Part shown: piece by piece, positions 1 to 5,469 of the stretch
How positions within the stretch are numbered: the first letter of the stretch is position 1
Layout of the letters: each line of letters begins with the position of its first letter
Source: Reyranella sp.
GTDB lineage: Bacteria > Pseudomonadota > Alphaproteobacteria > Reyranellales > Reyranellaceae
Assembly (NCBI GenBank): GCA_030681635.1
Contig: JAUXRT010000603.1
Coordinates: 1-5,469, forward strand
Direction: 5' to 3'
Length of the DNA stretch: 5,469 nt
The notes under the pieces: generated by a model
What the model was told of the DNA's origin: nothing
Databases searched by the model: none
The model's input: the letters and a program-made list of their open reading frames with translations, nothing else
Program-made: the position numbers and the translations under genes

Positions 1-863
1 CCAGCTTCATCAACGGCTGCGGCTGGGCCACCGACAATCCGCTCCGGCGCATGATGATGGGCGAGGTCATGGGCCGCGATCGCATGGCCACCGCCATGGC
101 GCTCGATGTCGGCGCCGCCAATGTGAGCCGCATGGTCGGCCCCGCCGTCGGTGGCCTGCTGCTGGCCGGCGTCGGCATCGAAGGCGCCTTCCTGCTGAGC
201 GTCGTCATGTATGCGTCGGCCGTCGCGGTCACGCTCCTGGTCAGGAGCCACATTCCCGCCTCCGAAGGCGCCGGCGCGGTGTTCGCCCGCACCTGGGAGG
301 GCGTAGCACTGGTCTTTTCCGACCGGCGCCTCGGCGCGATCATGGCGGTCACCGTCATCTACAACGTCTTCGCCTGGCCCTTCACCAGCATGATCCCGGT
401 GATCGGCCGCGACCGGCTGCTGCTCGGCCCCGAAGGCGTGGGCCTCCTCACCAGCATCGACGGCGTCGGCGCCTTCACAGGTGCCATCCTGCTGGCGCTG
501 TGGCTGACGCCGGGCTGGCATGCCCGCGCCTATGTCGGCGGGGTGGCGGCCTACCTGGTCGGGCTGGTCGCCTTTGCACTCGCGCCCACGCCCGTCCTGG
601 CCGGTGCCGCGTTGCTGGCGACCGGCCTCGCCGGGGCGGCCTTTTCCACCCTGCAGGCGACGCTCGTCTACCTCGCGGCGCCGATGGAAATGCGCTCGCG
701 CATCCTGGGGGTGCTCAGCGTGTGCATCGGCACCGGGCCGATCGGTTTCGTCTGGCTGGGCTGGCTCGCCGACCGGATCGGCGCCTCAGAGGCCGCGGCG
801 ATCACCGGCGGGATGGGCCTGCTGGCGCTCGCCGCCACCTGGCCGCTGTGGCGAAGGATTTGA
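1..863 (+). CDS. MFS transporter, MFS_3-like (5' truncated by window edge)
   Basis: The frame is open from base 3 and gives 286 residues before the TGA at 861-863. The run of three Met codons at 51-59 lies inside the protein and is not the start, because the family-typical stretch FINGCGWATDNPLRR lies just upstream of it. MFS exporters are about 400-420 residues long, so the first 110-130 are probably missing. Visible are the end of TM4, the loop GEVMGRDRMATAMALD, and a TM5 with SRMVGPAVGGLLLAG. After that come TM6, a cytoplasmic linker and a C-terminal bundle of six hydrophobic segments. The C-terminal motif RSRILGVLSVCIGTGPIG followed by GWLADRIG matches the motif-A-like loop of the EntS/MFS_3 group. 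Such proteins are inner-membrane secondary transporters, usually exporters of small molecules or drugs. The substrate cannot be told from sequence. The gene ends 64 bp before the next one. Confidence 0.9.
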   Translation, partial: SFINGCGWATDNPLRRMMMGEVMGRDRMATAMALDVGAANVSRMVGPAVGGLLLAGVGIEGAFLLSVVMYASAVAVTLLVRSHIPASEGAGAVFARTWEGVALVFSDRRLGAIMAVTVIYNVFAWPFTSMIPVIGRDRLLLGPEGVGLLTSIDGVGAFTGAILLALWLTPGWHARAYVGGVAAYLVGLVAFALAPTPVLAGAALLATGLAGAAFSTLQATLVYLAAPMEMRSRILGVLSVCIGTGPIGFVWLGWLADRIGASEAAAITGGMGLLALAATWPLWRRI

Positions 864-876
864 GCGAGATTTCCGC

Positions 877-927
877 GATAGCTGCTATAGCCGGGACCCA
901 ATCCGAAACCCCCAACCCGAGGTCGCC
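877..927 (+). promoter_or_regulatory. Leader of DUF1993 gene: -10-like GCTATAGC and Shine-Dalgarno
   Basis: The 64-bp gap after the MFS stop contains the 8-base palindrome GCTATAGC at 884-891. It resembles the alphaproteobacterial -10 element GCTANAWC with one mismatch. No well-spaced -35 partner is convincing: TTGAGC at 860-865 is about 20 bp away, which is too far. A GAGG ribosome binding site at 919-922 sits 5 bases before the ATG at 928 and supports that start. The ribosome binding site is likely; the promoter is speculative, and readthrough from the MFS gene is an alternative. Confidence 0.3.
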
Positions 928-1446
928 ATGATCCATGCCATCGTCGTCACCCAGTTCACCAAGATGCTGACCAACCTGCAGGCCATCCTGGGGGAGGCGG
1001 AAAAGTTCGCGGCCGAGAAGAAGTTCGACACAGGCGTCCTGCTGCAGTCGCGGCTCTCGCCCGACCAGTTCAGCCTGGTGCAGCAGATCCGCACTGCCTG
1101 CGACACCGCCAAGCTCGGCGCCGCGCGCCTGGCCGATCGCGAGAAGGACGTGCCGGTGCATGCCGATACCGAGCAGACCCTGGCTGAGGTGAAGGCGCGC
1201 ATCGAAAGCGTGATCGCCTACCTGAAGGGTTTTAAGCCCGAGGCCTTCGCCAAGTCGGCCGAGCACCGCATCACCCAGCCGCGCTGGGCCGGCAAGACGC
1301 TGTCGGGCCAGGAATTCCTGATCCAGCACGTCATTCCCAATTTCTATTTTCACGTCGCGACCGCCTACGCGATCCTGCGCCACAACGGCGTCGGCATCGG
1401 CAAGAAGAACTATCTCGGCGACATGCCCTTTCGGGATGCCGCATGA
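928..1446 (+). CDS. DUF1993 domain-containing protein
   Basis: A 172-residue soluble protein with no signal peptide or membrane segment. Its length and motifs fit the DUF1993 family (PF09351), small helical-bundle proteins related in fold to DinB/YfiT. Recognisable features are the N-terminal helix around VTQFTKMLTNLQAIL, the RLSPDQFSLVQQI stretch at about 42-54, AKLGAARLA at 61-69, and the hallmark C-terminal segment PNFYFHVATAYAILRHNGV at 137-155 with H142 and H152. The ending GIGKKNYLG is also typical. DinB-fold relatives often bind a metal through histidines, but no activity is established for DUF1993 and I assign none. The frame is open far upstream of 928. I chose ATG 928 because a GAGG lies 5 bases before it, upstream codons give Pro/Arg-rich shadow sequence overlapping the MFS gene, and the family motif begins at about residue 3. 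The stop is 13 bp from the stop of the convergent next gene. Confidence 0.93.
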   Translation: MIHAIVVTQFTKMLTNLQAILGEAEKFAAEKKFDTGVLLQSRLSPDQFSLVQQIRTACDTAKLGAARLADREKDVPVHADTEQTLAEVKARIESVIAYLKGFKPEAFAKSAEHRITQPRWAGKTLSGQEFLIQHVIPNFYFHVATAYAILRHNGVGIGKKNYLGDMPFRDAA

Positions 1447-1459
1447 GGCGCGACGCAGC

Positions 1460-1840
1460 CTAGACGGGGTTGCCGCCCGGCCGGGCCCGACCCGGCATGG
1501 CGAGCGCCGCGGCGAACTCGCGCTTGAGTTCGGGCAGCGTCAACATGCCCGGCCGCGGCGGGAACTTGGAGACGCTGGCGTTGCGCCTGTTTTCGTCCGG
1601 CCATAGCGCCTGGCGCGCCCGGGTGCGGGCCTCGTTGACCTTGCCGCCGCGCAGGCTGGTGATCGCCGCCGCAAGGCAGCGGCGCTCCCAGTCGCCCAGC
1701 GTCACGACGCCGCTTTCGATGGCCATGAGGATCTTGGCGATGGCCTCGTGGGCCAGTTGCTTGGAAGCCTCCGGCGCAGCCCCTTCGGAGGCTTCGGCGA
1801 GGGACTTGCGGAGGGCGACGAGTTTGGGCGAATCGGACAT
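1460..1840 (-). CDS. Hypothetical protein, 126 aa, unrecognised
   Basis: I do not recognise a family. The minus-strand reading from ATG at 1840-1838 to TAG at 1462-1460 has the strong G/C third-position bias of its neighbours, whereas the overlapping plus-strand frame (1470-1853) reads as Ser/Arg/Ala-rich shadow; I therefore take the minus strand as real. The protein starts MSDSPKLVALRKSLAEA and appears largely alpha-helical for residues 1-80. It has a possible core at 46-80 (VTLGDWERRCLAAAI, then LRGGKVNEARTRARQALW). The C-terminal part is Pro-rich (FPPRPGMLTLPELKREFAAALA) and ends in a basic, Gly/Pro-rich tail. There is no signal peptide or membrane segment, so it is probably cytoplasmic. 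A GTG at 1873 would add 11 residues, but its purine-rich stretch abuts the codon. The ATG has no Shine-Dalgarno; a -10-like TATACT lies just upstream. It is convergent with DUF1993 and divergent from the Bax inhibitor gene. Confidence 0.75.
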   Translation of the reverse strand: MSDSPKLVALRKSLAEASEGAAPEASKQLAHEAIAKILMAIESGVVTLGDWERRCLAAAITSLRGGKVNEARTRARQALWPDENRRNASVSKFPPRPGMLTLPELKREFAAALAMPGRARPGGNPV

Positions 1841-1957
1841 CGCGCCAGTATAGCCGTCTGCCGCCTGTCGCACCCCTCTATTGATTCAGGCCGTCCGAGC
1901 CACCACATTGTCGCAGGACGGGTCCCCGAAACGAGGGTCCCGCGGAGGCTGGGCAAA
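1841..1957. promoter_or_regulatory. Divergent intergenic promoter region
   Basis: These 117 bp separate two divergently read genes and are AT-richer than the flanks. For the minus-strand gene, TATACT occupies 1852-1847; standard spacing would place transcription start at 1840, the A of its ATG, with no good -35 at 17 bp. For the plus-strand gene, TTGATT at 1881-1886 is a possible -35, but the hexamer 17 bp on (CACATT, 1904-1909) is weak. GGGTCCC occurs twice in direct orientation (1920-1926 and 1935-1941). GGAGG at 1944-1948 is 9 bases before ATG 1958 and is the ribosome binding site of the Bax inhibitor gene. The promoters are inferred; the ribosome binding site is clear. Confidence 0.4.
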
Positions 1958-2704
1958 ATGGCAAACGAGAATTTCAACGCATTCAACGGGGCCGGCACCA
2001 TTGCCGACCAGGCGACATTCGATGTCGGCCTGCGCGCCCACATGATCCGCGGCTACAACTACATGGCCTCGGGGCTCGCGCTCTCGGGCATCGTGGCGTT
2101 CGGCCTGTTCAGCTCGCCCCAGCTCGCCTCGGTCTTCTTCCAGGTGAGCGGCGGCTATGTCGTGGGCCTCACCGGCCTGGGCTGGATCGCCACCCTGGCG
2201 CCGCTCGGCTTGCTGCTGCTGGTCTCGTTCCGTGCCGCCACCATGAGCGTCGGTGCGGTCCAGGCGGTCTACTGGGCGGTCACGGCCCTCATGGGCGTCA
2301 GTCTCTCGGTGCTGCTGTTCACCTACACCGGCGCTTCGGTGGCCCGCACCTTCTTCATAACCGCCGCCGCCTTCGGCTCGCTCAGCCTCTATGGCTACAC
2401 GACCAAGCGCGACCTGACGGCCATGGGCAAGTTCCTGTTCATGGGCGTGATCGGCCTGATCCTGGCCAGCATCGTCAACATGATCTGGCCGTCGGGCACG
2501 ATGAGCTTCGTCATCTCCGCCGCCGGCGTCCTGATCTTCTCGGGCCTGATCGCCTACGACACCCAGAAGATCAAGGAGCAGTACGCGGCAGCCTGGGGCA
2601 CGGACACGGCCGAGAAGGTCGCCATCTTCGGCGCCTTGAGCCTCTACCTCGACTTCGTGAACCTGTTCCAGTTCCTCATGATGTTCCTGGGCCAGCGCCG
2701 CTAG
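1958..2704 (+). CDS. Bax inhibitor-1/YccA family membrane protein
   Basis: A 248-residue integral membrane protein of the Bax inhibitor-1 family (PF01027, TMBIM superfamily), of normal length. A polar N-terminus of about 30 residues (ANENFNAFNGAGTIADQ) is followed by seven hydrophobic segments, at roughly 34-51, 66-90, 98-120, 129-147, 156-176, 182-200 and 222-244. Diagnostic motifs are YNYMASGLALSG at the first segment, SGLIAYDTQKIKEQY at 195-209, and LYLDFVNLFQFLMMFLG at 229-245. D201 and D232 correspond to the aspartate pair that gates the pH-sensitive calcium leak in the structurally studied Bacillus homologue YetJ; here the spacing is larger because of a short loop insert. It acts in the inner membrane. 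Ion leak or membrane-stress protection is family knowledge, not shown here. ATG 1958 was chosen for GGAGG 9 bases upstream and the family-typical N-terminus. A strong terminator follows 20 bp after the stop, suggesting a single-gene transcript. Confidence 0.95.
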   Translation: MANENFNAFNGAGTIADQATFDVGLRAHMIRGYNYMASGLALSGIVAFGLFSSPQLASVFFQVSGGYVVGLTGLGWIATLAPLGLLLLVSFRAATMSVGAVQAVYWAVTALMGVSLSVLLFTYTGASVARTFFITAAAFGSLSLYGYTTKRDLTAMGKFLFMGVIGLILASIVNMIWPSGTMSFVISAAGVLIFSGLIAYDTQKIKEQYAAAWGTDTAEKVAIFGALSLYLDFVNLFQFLMMFLGQRR

Positions 2705-2723
2705 GCAACCCTCGCTTCGAAAC

Positions 2724-2758
2724 AGACGCCCGGATCGCAAGATCCGGGCGTTTTGTTT
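2724..2758 (+). terminator. Rho-independent terminator after Bax inhibitor gene
   Basis: The arm CGCCCGGATC (2727-2736) pairs perfectly with GATCCGGGCG (2741-2750) around a GCAA loop (2737-2740), a GNRA-type tetraloop. A2726 with T2751 adds an eleventh pair. The T-rich tract TTTTGTTT (2751-2758) follows directly, giving the classic form in the plus direction. On the minus strand the tail would be only TCTGTTT, so it is mainly unidirectional. It ends transcription of the Bax inhibitor gene 20 bp after its stop. Confidence 0.93.
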
Positions 2759-2803
2759 GGGGAGGAGTTGCGCCGCGCGGGGCGGCGGGTCCACTCTGTG
2801 CCT

Positions 2804-3550
2804 ATGCCCCGGACGTTGAGAACGGTCGTCGCACTGCTGGGTCTCGTCTCGGCGCTGTTCGCACCAGCGGCGCGGGCGGTGGAGCCCGTCGACATGCTGC
2901 TGGTGCTCGCCGCCGACGTTTCGCGCAGTGTGACCCCGCCCAAGTTCAGGCTTCAGCGCGAGGGCGCGGCCGCCGCCATCACCCATCCCGAGGTGGTGCG
3001 GGCGATCACCTCGGGCCCGAACCGGCGCATCGCCGTGTGCTTCGTCGAATGGGCGACGTCTGGACAGCGCAACGTCGTGATCGACTGGACGGTGATCGCC
3101 GGCGACGCCCACGCCCGCGCTTTCGGCGACAGGCTGGTCGAGTCGCCGCGCTCGTTCGTCGGCAGCACCTCGATCAGCGACGCCATCGACTTCGGAGTGA
3201 GCCAGCTCGAGCGCGCGCCCTTCGCCTCGGAGCGGCGCGTCATCGATATTTCCGGTGACGGCAACAACGTCTCCGGCCGCTCGGTCACCGATGCCCGCGA
3301 CGAGGCCGTCGCCAAGAACATCGTCATCAATGCCCTGGTGATCCTGACACCGCTGCACGAATCGGTCCGGCCCGACCACACCAACCCGCCGGGCGGGCTC
3401 GAGAAATACTTCCAGGACAATGTCATCGGCGGTCCCGGCGCCTTCACCGTCGTGGCCGAAACACACGAGGCGTTCGGCCGGGCGCTCACCAGGAAGCTGA
3501 TCCAGGAGATCGCGGGCCTTCCCGGCCCGGAGCTCGCAACCGCCGAATAG
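2804..3550 (+). CDS. DUF1194 secreted von Willebrand A-like protein
   Basis: A 248-residue protein from ATG 2804. Residues 1-25 form a signal peptide: basic PRTLRT, hydrophobic VVALLGLVSALFAPA, then ARA before the predicted cut at V26; export to the periplasm is expected. The mature part matches DUF1194 (PF06707), a VWA-like domain. It opens with VDMLLVLAADVSRSV, whose DxSxS metal site is D38, S40 and S42. It continues with RLQREGAAAAITHPEVVRAI (50-68), RIAVCFVEWA (75-84), GSTSISDAIDFG (T122 as the next MIDAS ligand) and RRVIDISGDGNN (144-155, D152 as the likely last ligand). The MIDAS set is complete, so a divalent metal and a protein partner are likely; the partner is unknown. The frame is open back to a TTG at 2753 inside the terminator, which is implausible. 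GTG 2798 is an alternative, with GCGGG 8 bases before it. ATG 2804 itself has no well-spaced ribosome binding site, so the exact start is uncertain by a few codons. Confidence 0.9.
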   Translation: MPRTLRTVVALLGLVSALFAPAARAVEPVDMLLVLAADVSRSVTPPKFRLQREGAAAAITHPEVVRAITSGPNRRIAVCFVEWATSGQRNVVIDWTVIAGDAHARAFGDRLVESPRSFVGSTSISDAIDFGVSQLERAPFASERRVIDISGDGNNVSGRSVTDARDEAVAKNIVINALVILTPLHESVRPDHTNPPGGLEKYFQDNVIGGPGAFTVVAETHEAFGRALTRKLIQEIAGLPGPELATAE

Positions 3551-3690
3551 GGCCGGAACGTGCGCGCGGGCCGCATGCCTGCAGGGCGCCTGCTGAAGCC
3601 CGCCCGGACGCTCAAATCTTGCCACGCCCCCTTGGTCTGGCGCATCTTCCCGGCCCTGATTGAACGATCTCATCGCCAAGGGCCTGCGTA
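3551..3690 (+). promoter_or_regulatory. Spacer and putative promoter/RBS of the dehydratase gene
   Basis: A 140-bp gap. The first half is very GC-rich, with an SbfI-type palindrome CCTGCAGG at 3578-3585 and a loose GCGGGC/GCCCGC pairing (3566-3571 with 3598-3603) that lacks a T-tract, so it is not a convincing terminator. The second half holds TTGCCA at 3619-3624 (5 of 6 to the -35 consensus), with CATCTT 18 bp on (3643-3648) as only a weak -10. AAGGG at 3678-3682 lies 8 bases before ATG 3691 and is the likely ribosome binding site. The promoter is tentative. Confidence 0.3.
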
Positions 3691-5469
3691 ATGAAACCGA
3701 CCAACGTGCTCCCGACCAACGTGCTCATCGACCGCCATCCCGGCCGCTCCACCCAGACGATCGGCATCGCGCGCGCCTTAGGCACGGACCCGGACCTGAT
3801 CCACGAGCCGTCGGTCGGCGTCGTCGGCACCAAGGGCGACAGCCAGTGCTATCTCGGCGTCCTGGCCAAGGTCGACGCCATCCACGAGAAGCTGAAGGCG
3901 CGGGTCGGCGCCGGCCAGGGCCAGCTGAAACTGCGCCTGGTGCAGCCCGAGTTCACCATCGCCACCTCCGACGGCATCCGGAACGGCACGCGCGAGATGC
4001 GCTACTCGCTGATCGGCCGCGAGGTGACCAACGACGCGCTGTGCGAGCATCTGAGCGCCACCGGCCTCGCTGGCACCATCGCGGTCGTGGCCTGCGACAA
4101 GCCGCCGGTCGGCACGCTGGCCGCGCTGCTGGAGCACAACAAGCCCGCGATCATCATGTCGGACGGCCCGATCCATCCCGGCCACGATCCCAAGACCGGC
4201 GAGACCATCGACCTCGTCAGCGCCTACCAGGTCGCGGGCCACCCCGACGCGGCGTTCCGCCAGCACATCGCGCTCCACGCCTGCCCCGGCATCGGCAGCT
4301 GCGGCGGCATGTTCACTTACAACACCATGCAGACCTTCATCGGCGTGGTCGGCATGCAGCCGCTGCACATGGTGGCGCCGCCGTCCGACGATCCGCGCCG
4401 CACGAACGAGTTCGCCGACGAGCTGGTGCGGTTGCTCGCCGACATGATCGAAAAGGATTTGAAGCCGCGCGACATCGTGGTGCGCGATTCGATCCGCAAC
4501 GCCGTGATCGTCGCCATGGCGATCGGCGGCTCGACCAACGTCACGCTCCATGCGCCGGAGATCGCGCGCGCCGCGGGCTACGCCGATTTCTGGAAGGACA
4601 TCATCACGCCGGAGGAGTTCAACCACCTCTCGCAGCATGTCGTGCCCGTGCTCACCGACGCCCGCCCCTACGGCAAGTATTCGATGGTCGACATCGACAA
4701 TGTCGGCGGCGTCCAGGTCATCGCGCGCGAGCTGCTCGACGCCGGCCTGCTGAACGGCGACGTCATGACCTGCACCGGCGAAACGCTGGCGGCCCAGATC
4801 AAGCGCCTCGAAGCCAAGCGCGCCGACGGCAAGGTCGTCTACTCGGTCGAGAAGCCTTATAAGCCGACCGGCGGGCTCCGCGTGCTGGGCGGCAACCTCT
4901 CGCCGGATTTCTCGGCGATCCTGAAGCTCGCCGGCGTCGAGGGCGGGCTCGAGGGCAACACTTTCCGCGGCAAGGCGCGCGTCTTCGAGGGCGAGCGCGG
5001 GCTGCTCGAGGCGCTCGACAAGGCGCCGGACTCTTTCCAGAACCACGACATGGTGATCGTGCGCTACGAGGGCCCGAGCGGCGCTCCCGGCATGCCCGAG
5101 ATGCTCGACCCGACCTCACGCATCACCACCCTCTGCCGCGAGCGCAACATCGTGATCGGCCTGATGACCGACGCCCGCTTCTCCGGCGGCTCGGTCGGCC
5201 TCGTCATCGGCCATGTTGGCCCCGAAGCCGCGCTCGGCGGTCCGATCGCCTTCATCGAGGACGGCGACGAGATCGTGGTCGACCTCAACAGGAGCGAGCT
5301 CAACTGCCCCGCGCTCGACGATGCTAAGACGCTCGCCAAACGCAAGGCGGCCTGGGACAAGGTGGTCGCGGGCAAGGGCGGCATCCATCCCAAGTGCGGC
5401 GTCGCCGACACCCGCCTGCTCCATCGCGCGCGCACCACTGCGGTGCCGGCGACGCGCGGCGGCGGCCTG
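3691..5469 (+). CDS. IlvD/Edd family dehydratase, dihydroxy-acid dehydratase-like (3' truncated by window edge)
   Basis: 593 codons are open to the right edge with no stop. The family is usually 560-620 residues, so the end is probably near. Members use an Fe-S cluster and Mg2+ to dehydrate 2,3-dihydroxy acids (branched-chain amino acid synthesis) or sugar acids in the cytoplasm. The three expected cluster cysteines are present: C53 in GDSQCYLG, C135 in ACDKPPVG and C204 in GIGSCGGMFTYNTM. D136-K137 match the metal and carbamylated-lysine site, E470 (GAPGMPEM) a metal ligand, and S498 (TDARFSGGSVG) the catalytic serine. Other hallmarks are SDGIRNGTREMRYSL (93-107), GGSTNVTLHAPEIARAAGY (279-297), and LRVLGGNLSPDFSAILKLAGVE (396-417). 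FSGG and MPEM resemble IlvD more than sugar-acid dehydratases. CDKPPVG, MSDGPIHPG and the short N-terminus diverge from standard IlvD, so the substrate is uncertain and I give no symbol. ATG 3691 follows AAGGG by 8 bases, and an in-frame stop lies at 3661. Codons 3-12 are a duplicated PTNVL. Confidence 0.93.
   Translation, partial: MKPTNVLPTNVLIDRHPGRSTQTIGIARALGTDPDLIHEPSVGVVGTKGDSQCYLGVLAKVDAIHEKLKARVGAGQGQLKLRLVQPEFTIATSDGIRNGTREMRYSLIGREVTNDALCEHLSATGLAGTIAVVACDKPPVGTLAALLEHNKPAIIMSDGPIHPGHDPKTGETIDLVSAYQVAGHPDAAFRQHIALHACPGIGSCGGMFTYNTMQTFIGVVGMQPLHMVAPPSDDPRRTNEFADELVRLLADMIEKDLKPRDIVVRDSIRNAVIVAMAIGGSTNVTLHAPEIARAAGYADFWKDIITPEEFNHLSQHVVPVLTDARPYGKYSMVDIDNVGGVQVIARELLDAGLLNGDVMTCTGETLAAQIKRLEAKRADGKVVYSVEKPYKPTGGLRVLGGNLSPDFSAILKLAGVEGGLEGNTFRGKARVFEGERGLLEALDKAPDSFQNHDMVIVRYEGPSGAPGMPEMLDPTSRITTLCRERNIVIGLMTDARFSGGSVGLVIGHVGPEAALGGPIAFIEDGDEIVVDLNRSELNCPALDDAKTLAKRKAAWDKVVAGKGGIHPKCGVADTRLLHRARTTAVPATRGGGL
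3697..3726 (+). repeat. Perfect 15-bp tandem duplication in the dehydratase 5' end
   Basis: CCGACCAACGTGCTC occurs at 3697-3711 and again, base for base, at 3712-3726: exactly two copies with no spacer. It keeps the reading frame and encodes PTNVL twice directly after MK. The flanking bases (A before, A after) break the period, so it is neither longer nor a third copy. It looks like a recent slippage or duplication, since synonymous positions are identical. Confidence 0.97.

Noticed and set aside
520..927. An upstream extension of the DUF1993 reading frame
   Set aside because: Overlaps the MFS gene and gives Pro/Arg/Trp-rich sequence; the family homology and the ribosome binding site place the start at 928.
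1477..1496. GC palindromes (CCCGGCCGGG and CGGGCCCG) at the end of the minus-strand gene
   Set aside because: They lie inside coding sequence for a Gly/Pro/Arg-rich tail and have no T-tract on either strand.
1470..1853. A plus-strand open frame antisense to the unrecognised protein
   Set aside because: Ser/Ala/Arg-rich with poor third-position bias; the minus-strand reading has codon usage like its neighbours.
1919..1942. Two GGGTCCC copies in the BI-1 leader, considered as a riboswitch or operator
   Set aside because: Short direct copies with no inverted-repeat architecture or recognised riboswitch core; could be chance.
3566..3603. A GC-rich inverted repeat after the DUF1194 stop, considered as a terminator
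   Set aside because: Only a 6-bp outer stem with a large loop and no T-tract; such pairings are common by chance at this GC content.
3619..3655. A sigma-54 (-24/-12) promoter before the dehydratase
   Set aside because: CTGGCGC is followed by TTCCC rather than a TTGCA-like -12 element, so the essential GC at -12 is not in place.
1886..3679. A 597-codon open frame on the minus strand spanning the BI-1 and DUF1194 genes
   Set aside because: It is antisense to two well-supported genes and crosses a terminator. Its translation is rich in Arg, Gly, Asp, His and Glu without domains, as expected when GC-biased codons are read on the opposite strand.
3660..4862. A 400-codon plus-strand frame from TTG 3660, whose first residues (NDLIAKGLRNE) look protein-like
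   Set aside because: After about 11 residues it becomes Arg/Pro/His-rich shadow of the dehydratase read in another frame. The dehydratase frame carries all the family motifs.
3778..5046. A 422-codon open frame on the minus strand opposite the dehydratase
   Set aside because: Low-complexity Val/Ala/Arg/Asp/His-rich shadow of a confidently identified gene; no motif and no ribosome binding site.

Overview
This is a GC-rich window (roughly two thirds G+C by eye) with very strong G/C preference at third codon positions. Genes are closely packed on both strands. The families present are an MFS_3-type transporter, a DUF1993 protein, a Bax inhibitor-1 family protein, a secreted DUF1194 von Willebrand A-like protein and an IlvD/Edd dehydratase. 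Together with the codon usage they suggest an alphaproteobacterium, perhaps Rhodospirillales or Hyphomicrobiales-like. That placement is an inference from family content and style. No rRNA, tRNA, CRISPR, transposase, integrase or phage gene is visible.

Layout, left to right. (1) 1-863, plus strand: the C-terminal two thirds of an MFS transporter, cut by the left edge. (2) 928-1446, plus: a complete DUF1993 protein. (3) 1460-1840, minus: an unrecognised 126-residue protein, convergent with DUF1993 across only 13 bp. (4) 1841-1957: a divergent intergenic region that must hold promoters for genes on both sides. (5) 1958-2704, plus: a complete Bax inhibitor-1/YccA family membrane protein with a good Shine-Dalgarno, followed by a near-perfect intrinsic terminator at about 2724-2758. 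(6) 2804-3550, plus: a DUF1194 protein with a signal peptide and an intact MIDAS-type metal site. (7) 3551-3690: a 140-bp spacer. (8) 3691 to the right edge, plus: an IlvD/Edd dehydratase of 593 visible codons with no stop yet, retaining all three cluster cysteines but belonging to a divergent branch. No stretch longer than 300 bases lacks a gene.

The genes do not form an obvious pathway. They look like independently transcribed housekeeping or accessory genes, each with its own short leader. I see no convincing undescribed multi-gene system. The points most worth a second look are a perfect 15-bp tandem duplication at the start of the dehydratase gene, the altered active-site motifs of that dehydratase, a possibly leaderless promoter for the unrecognised minus-strand gene, and the DUF1194 gene that starts directly behind a terminator with no clear promoter or well-placed ribosome binding site.
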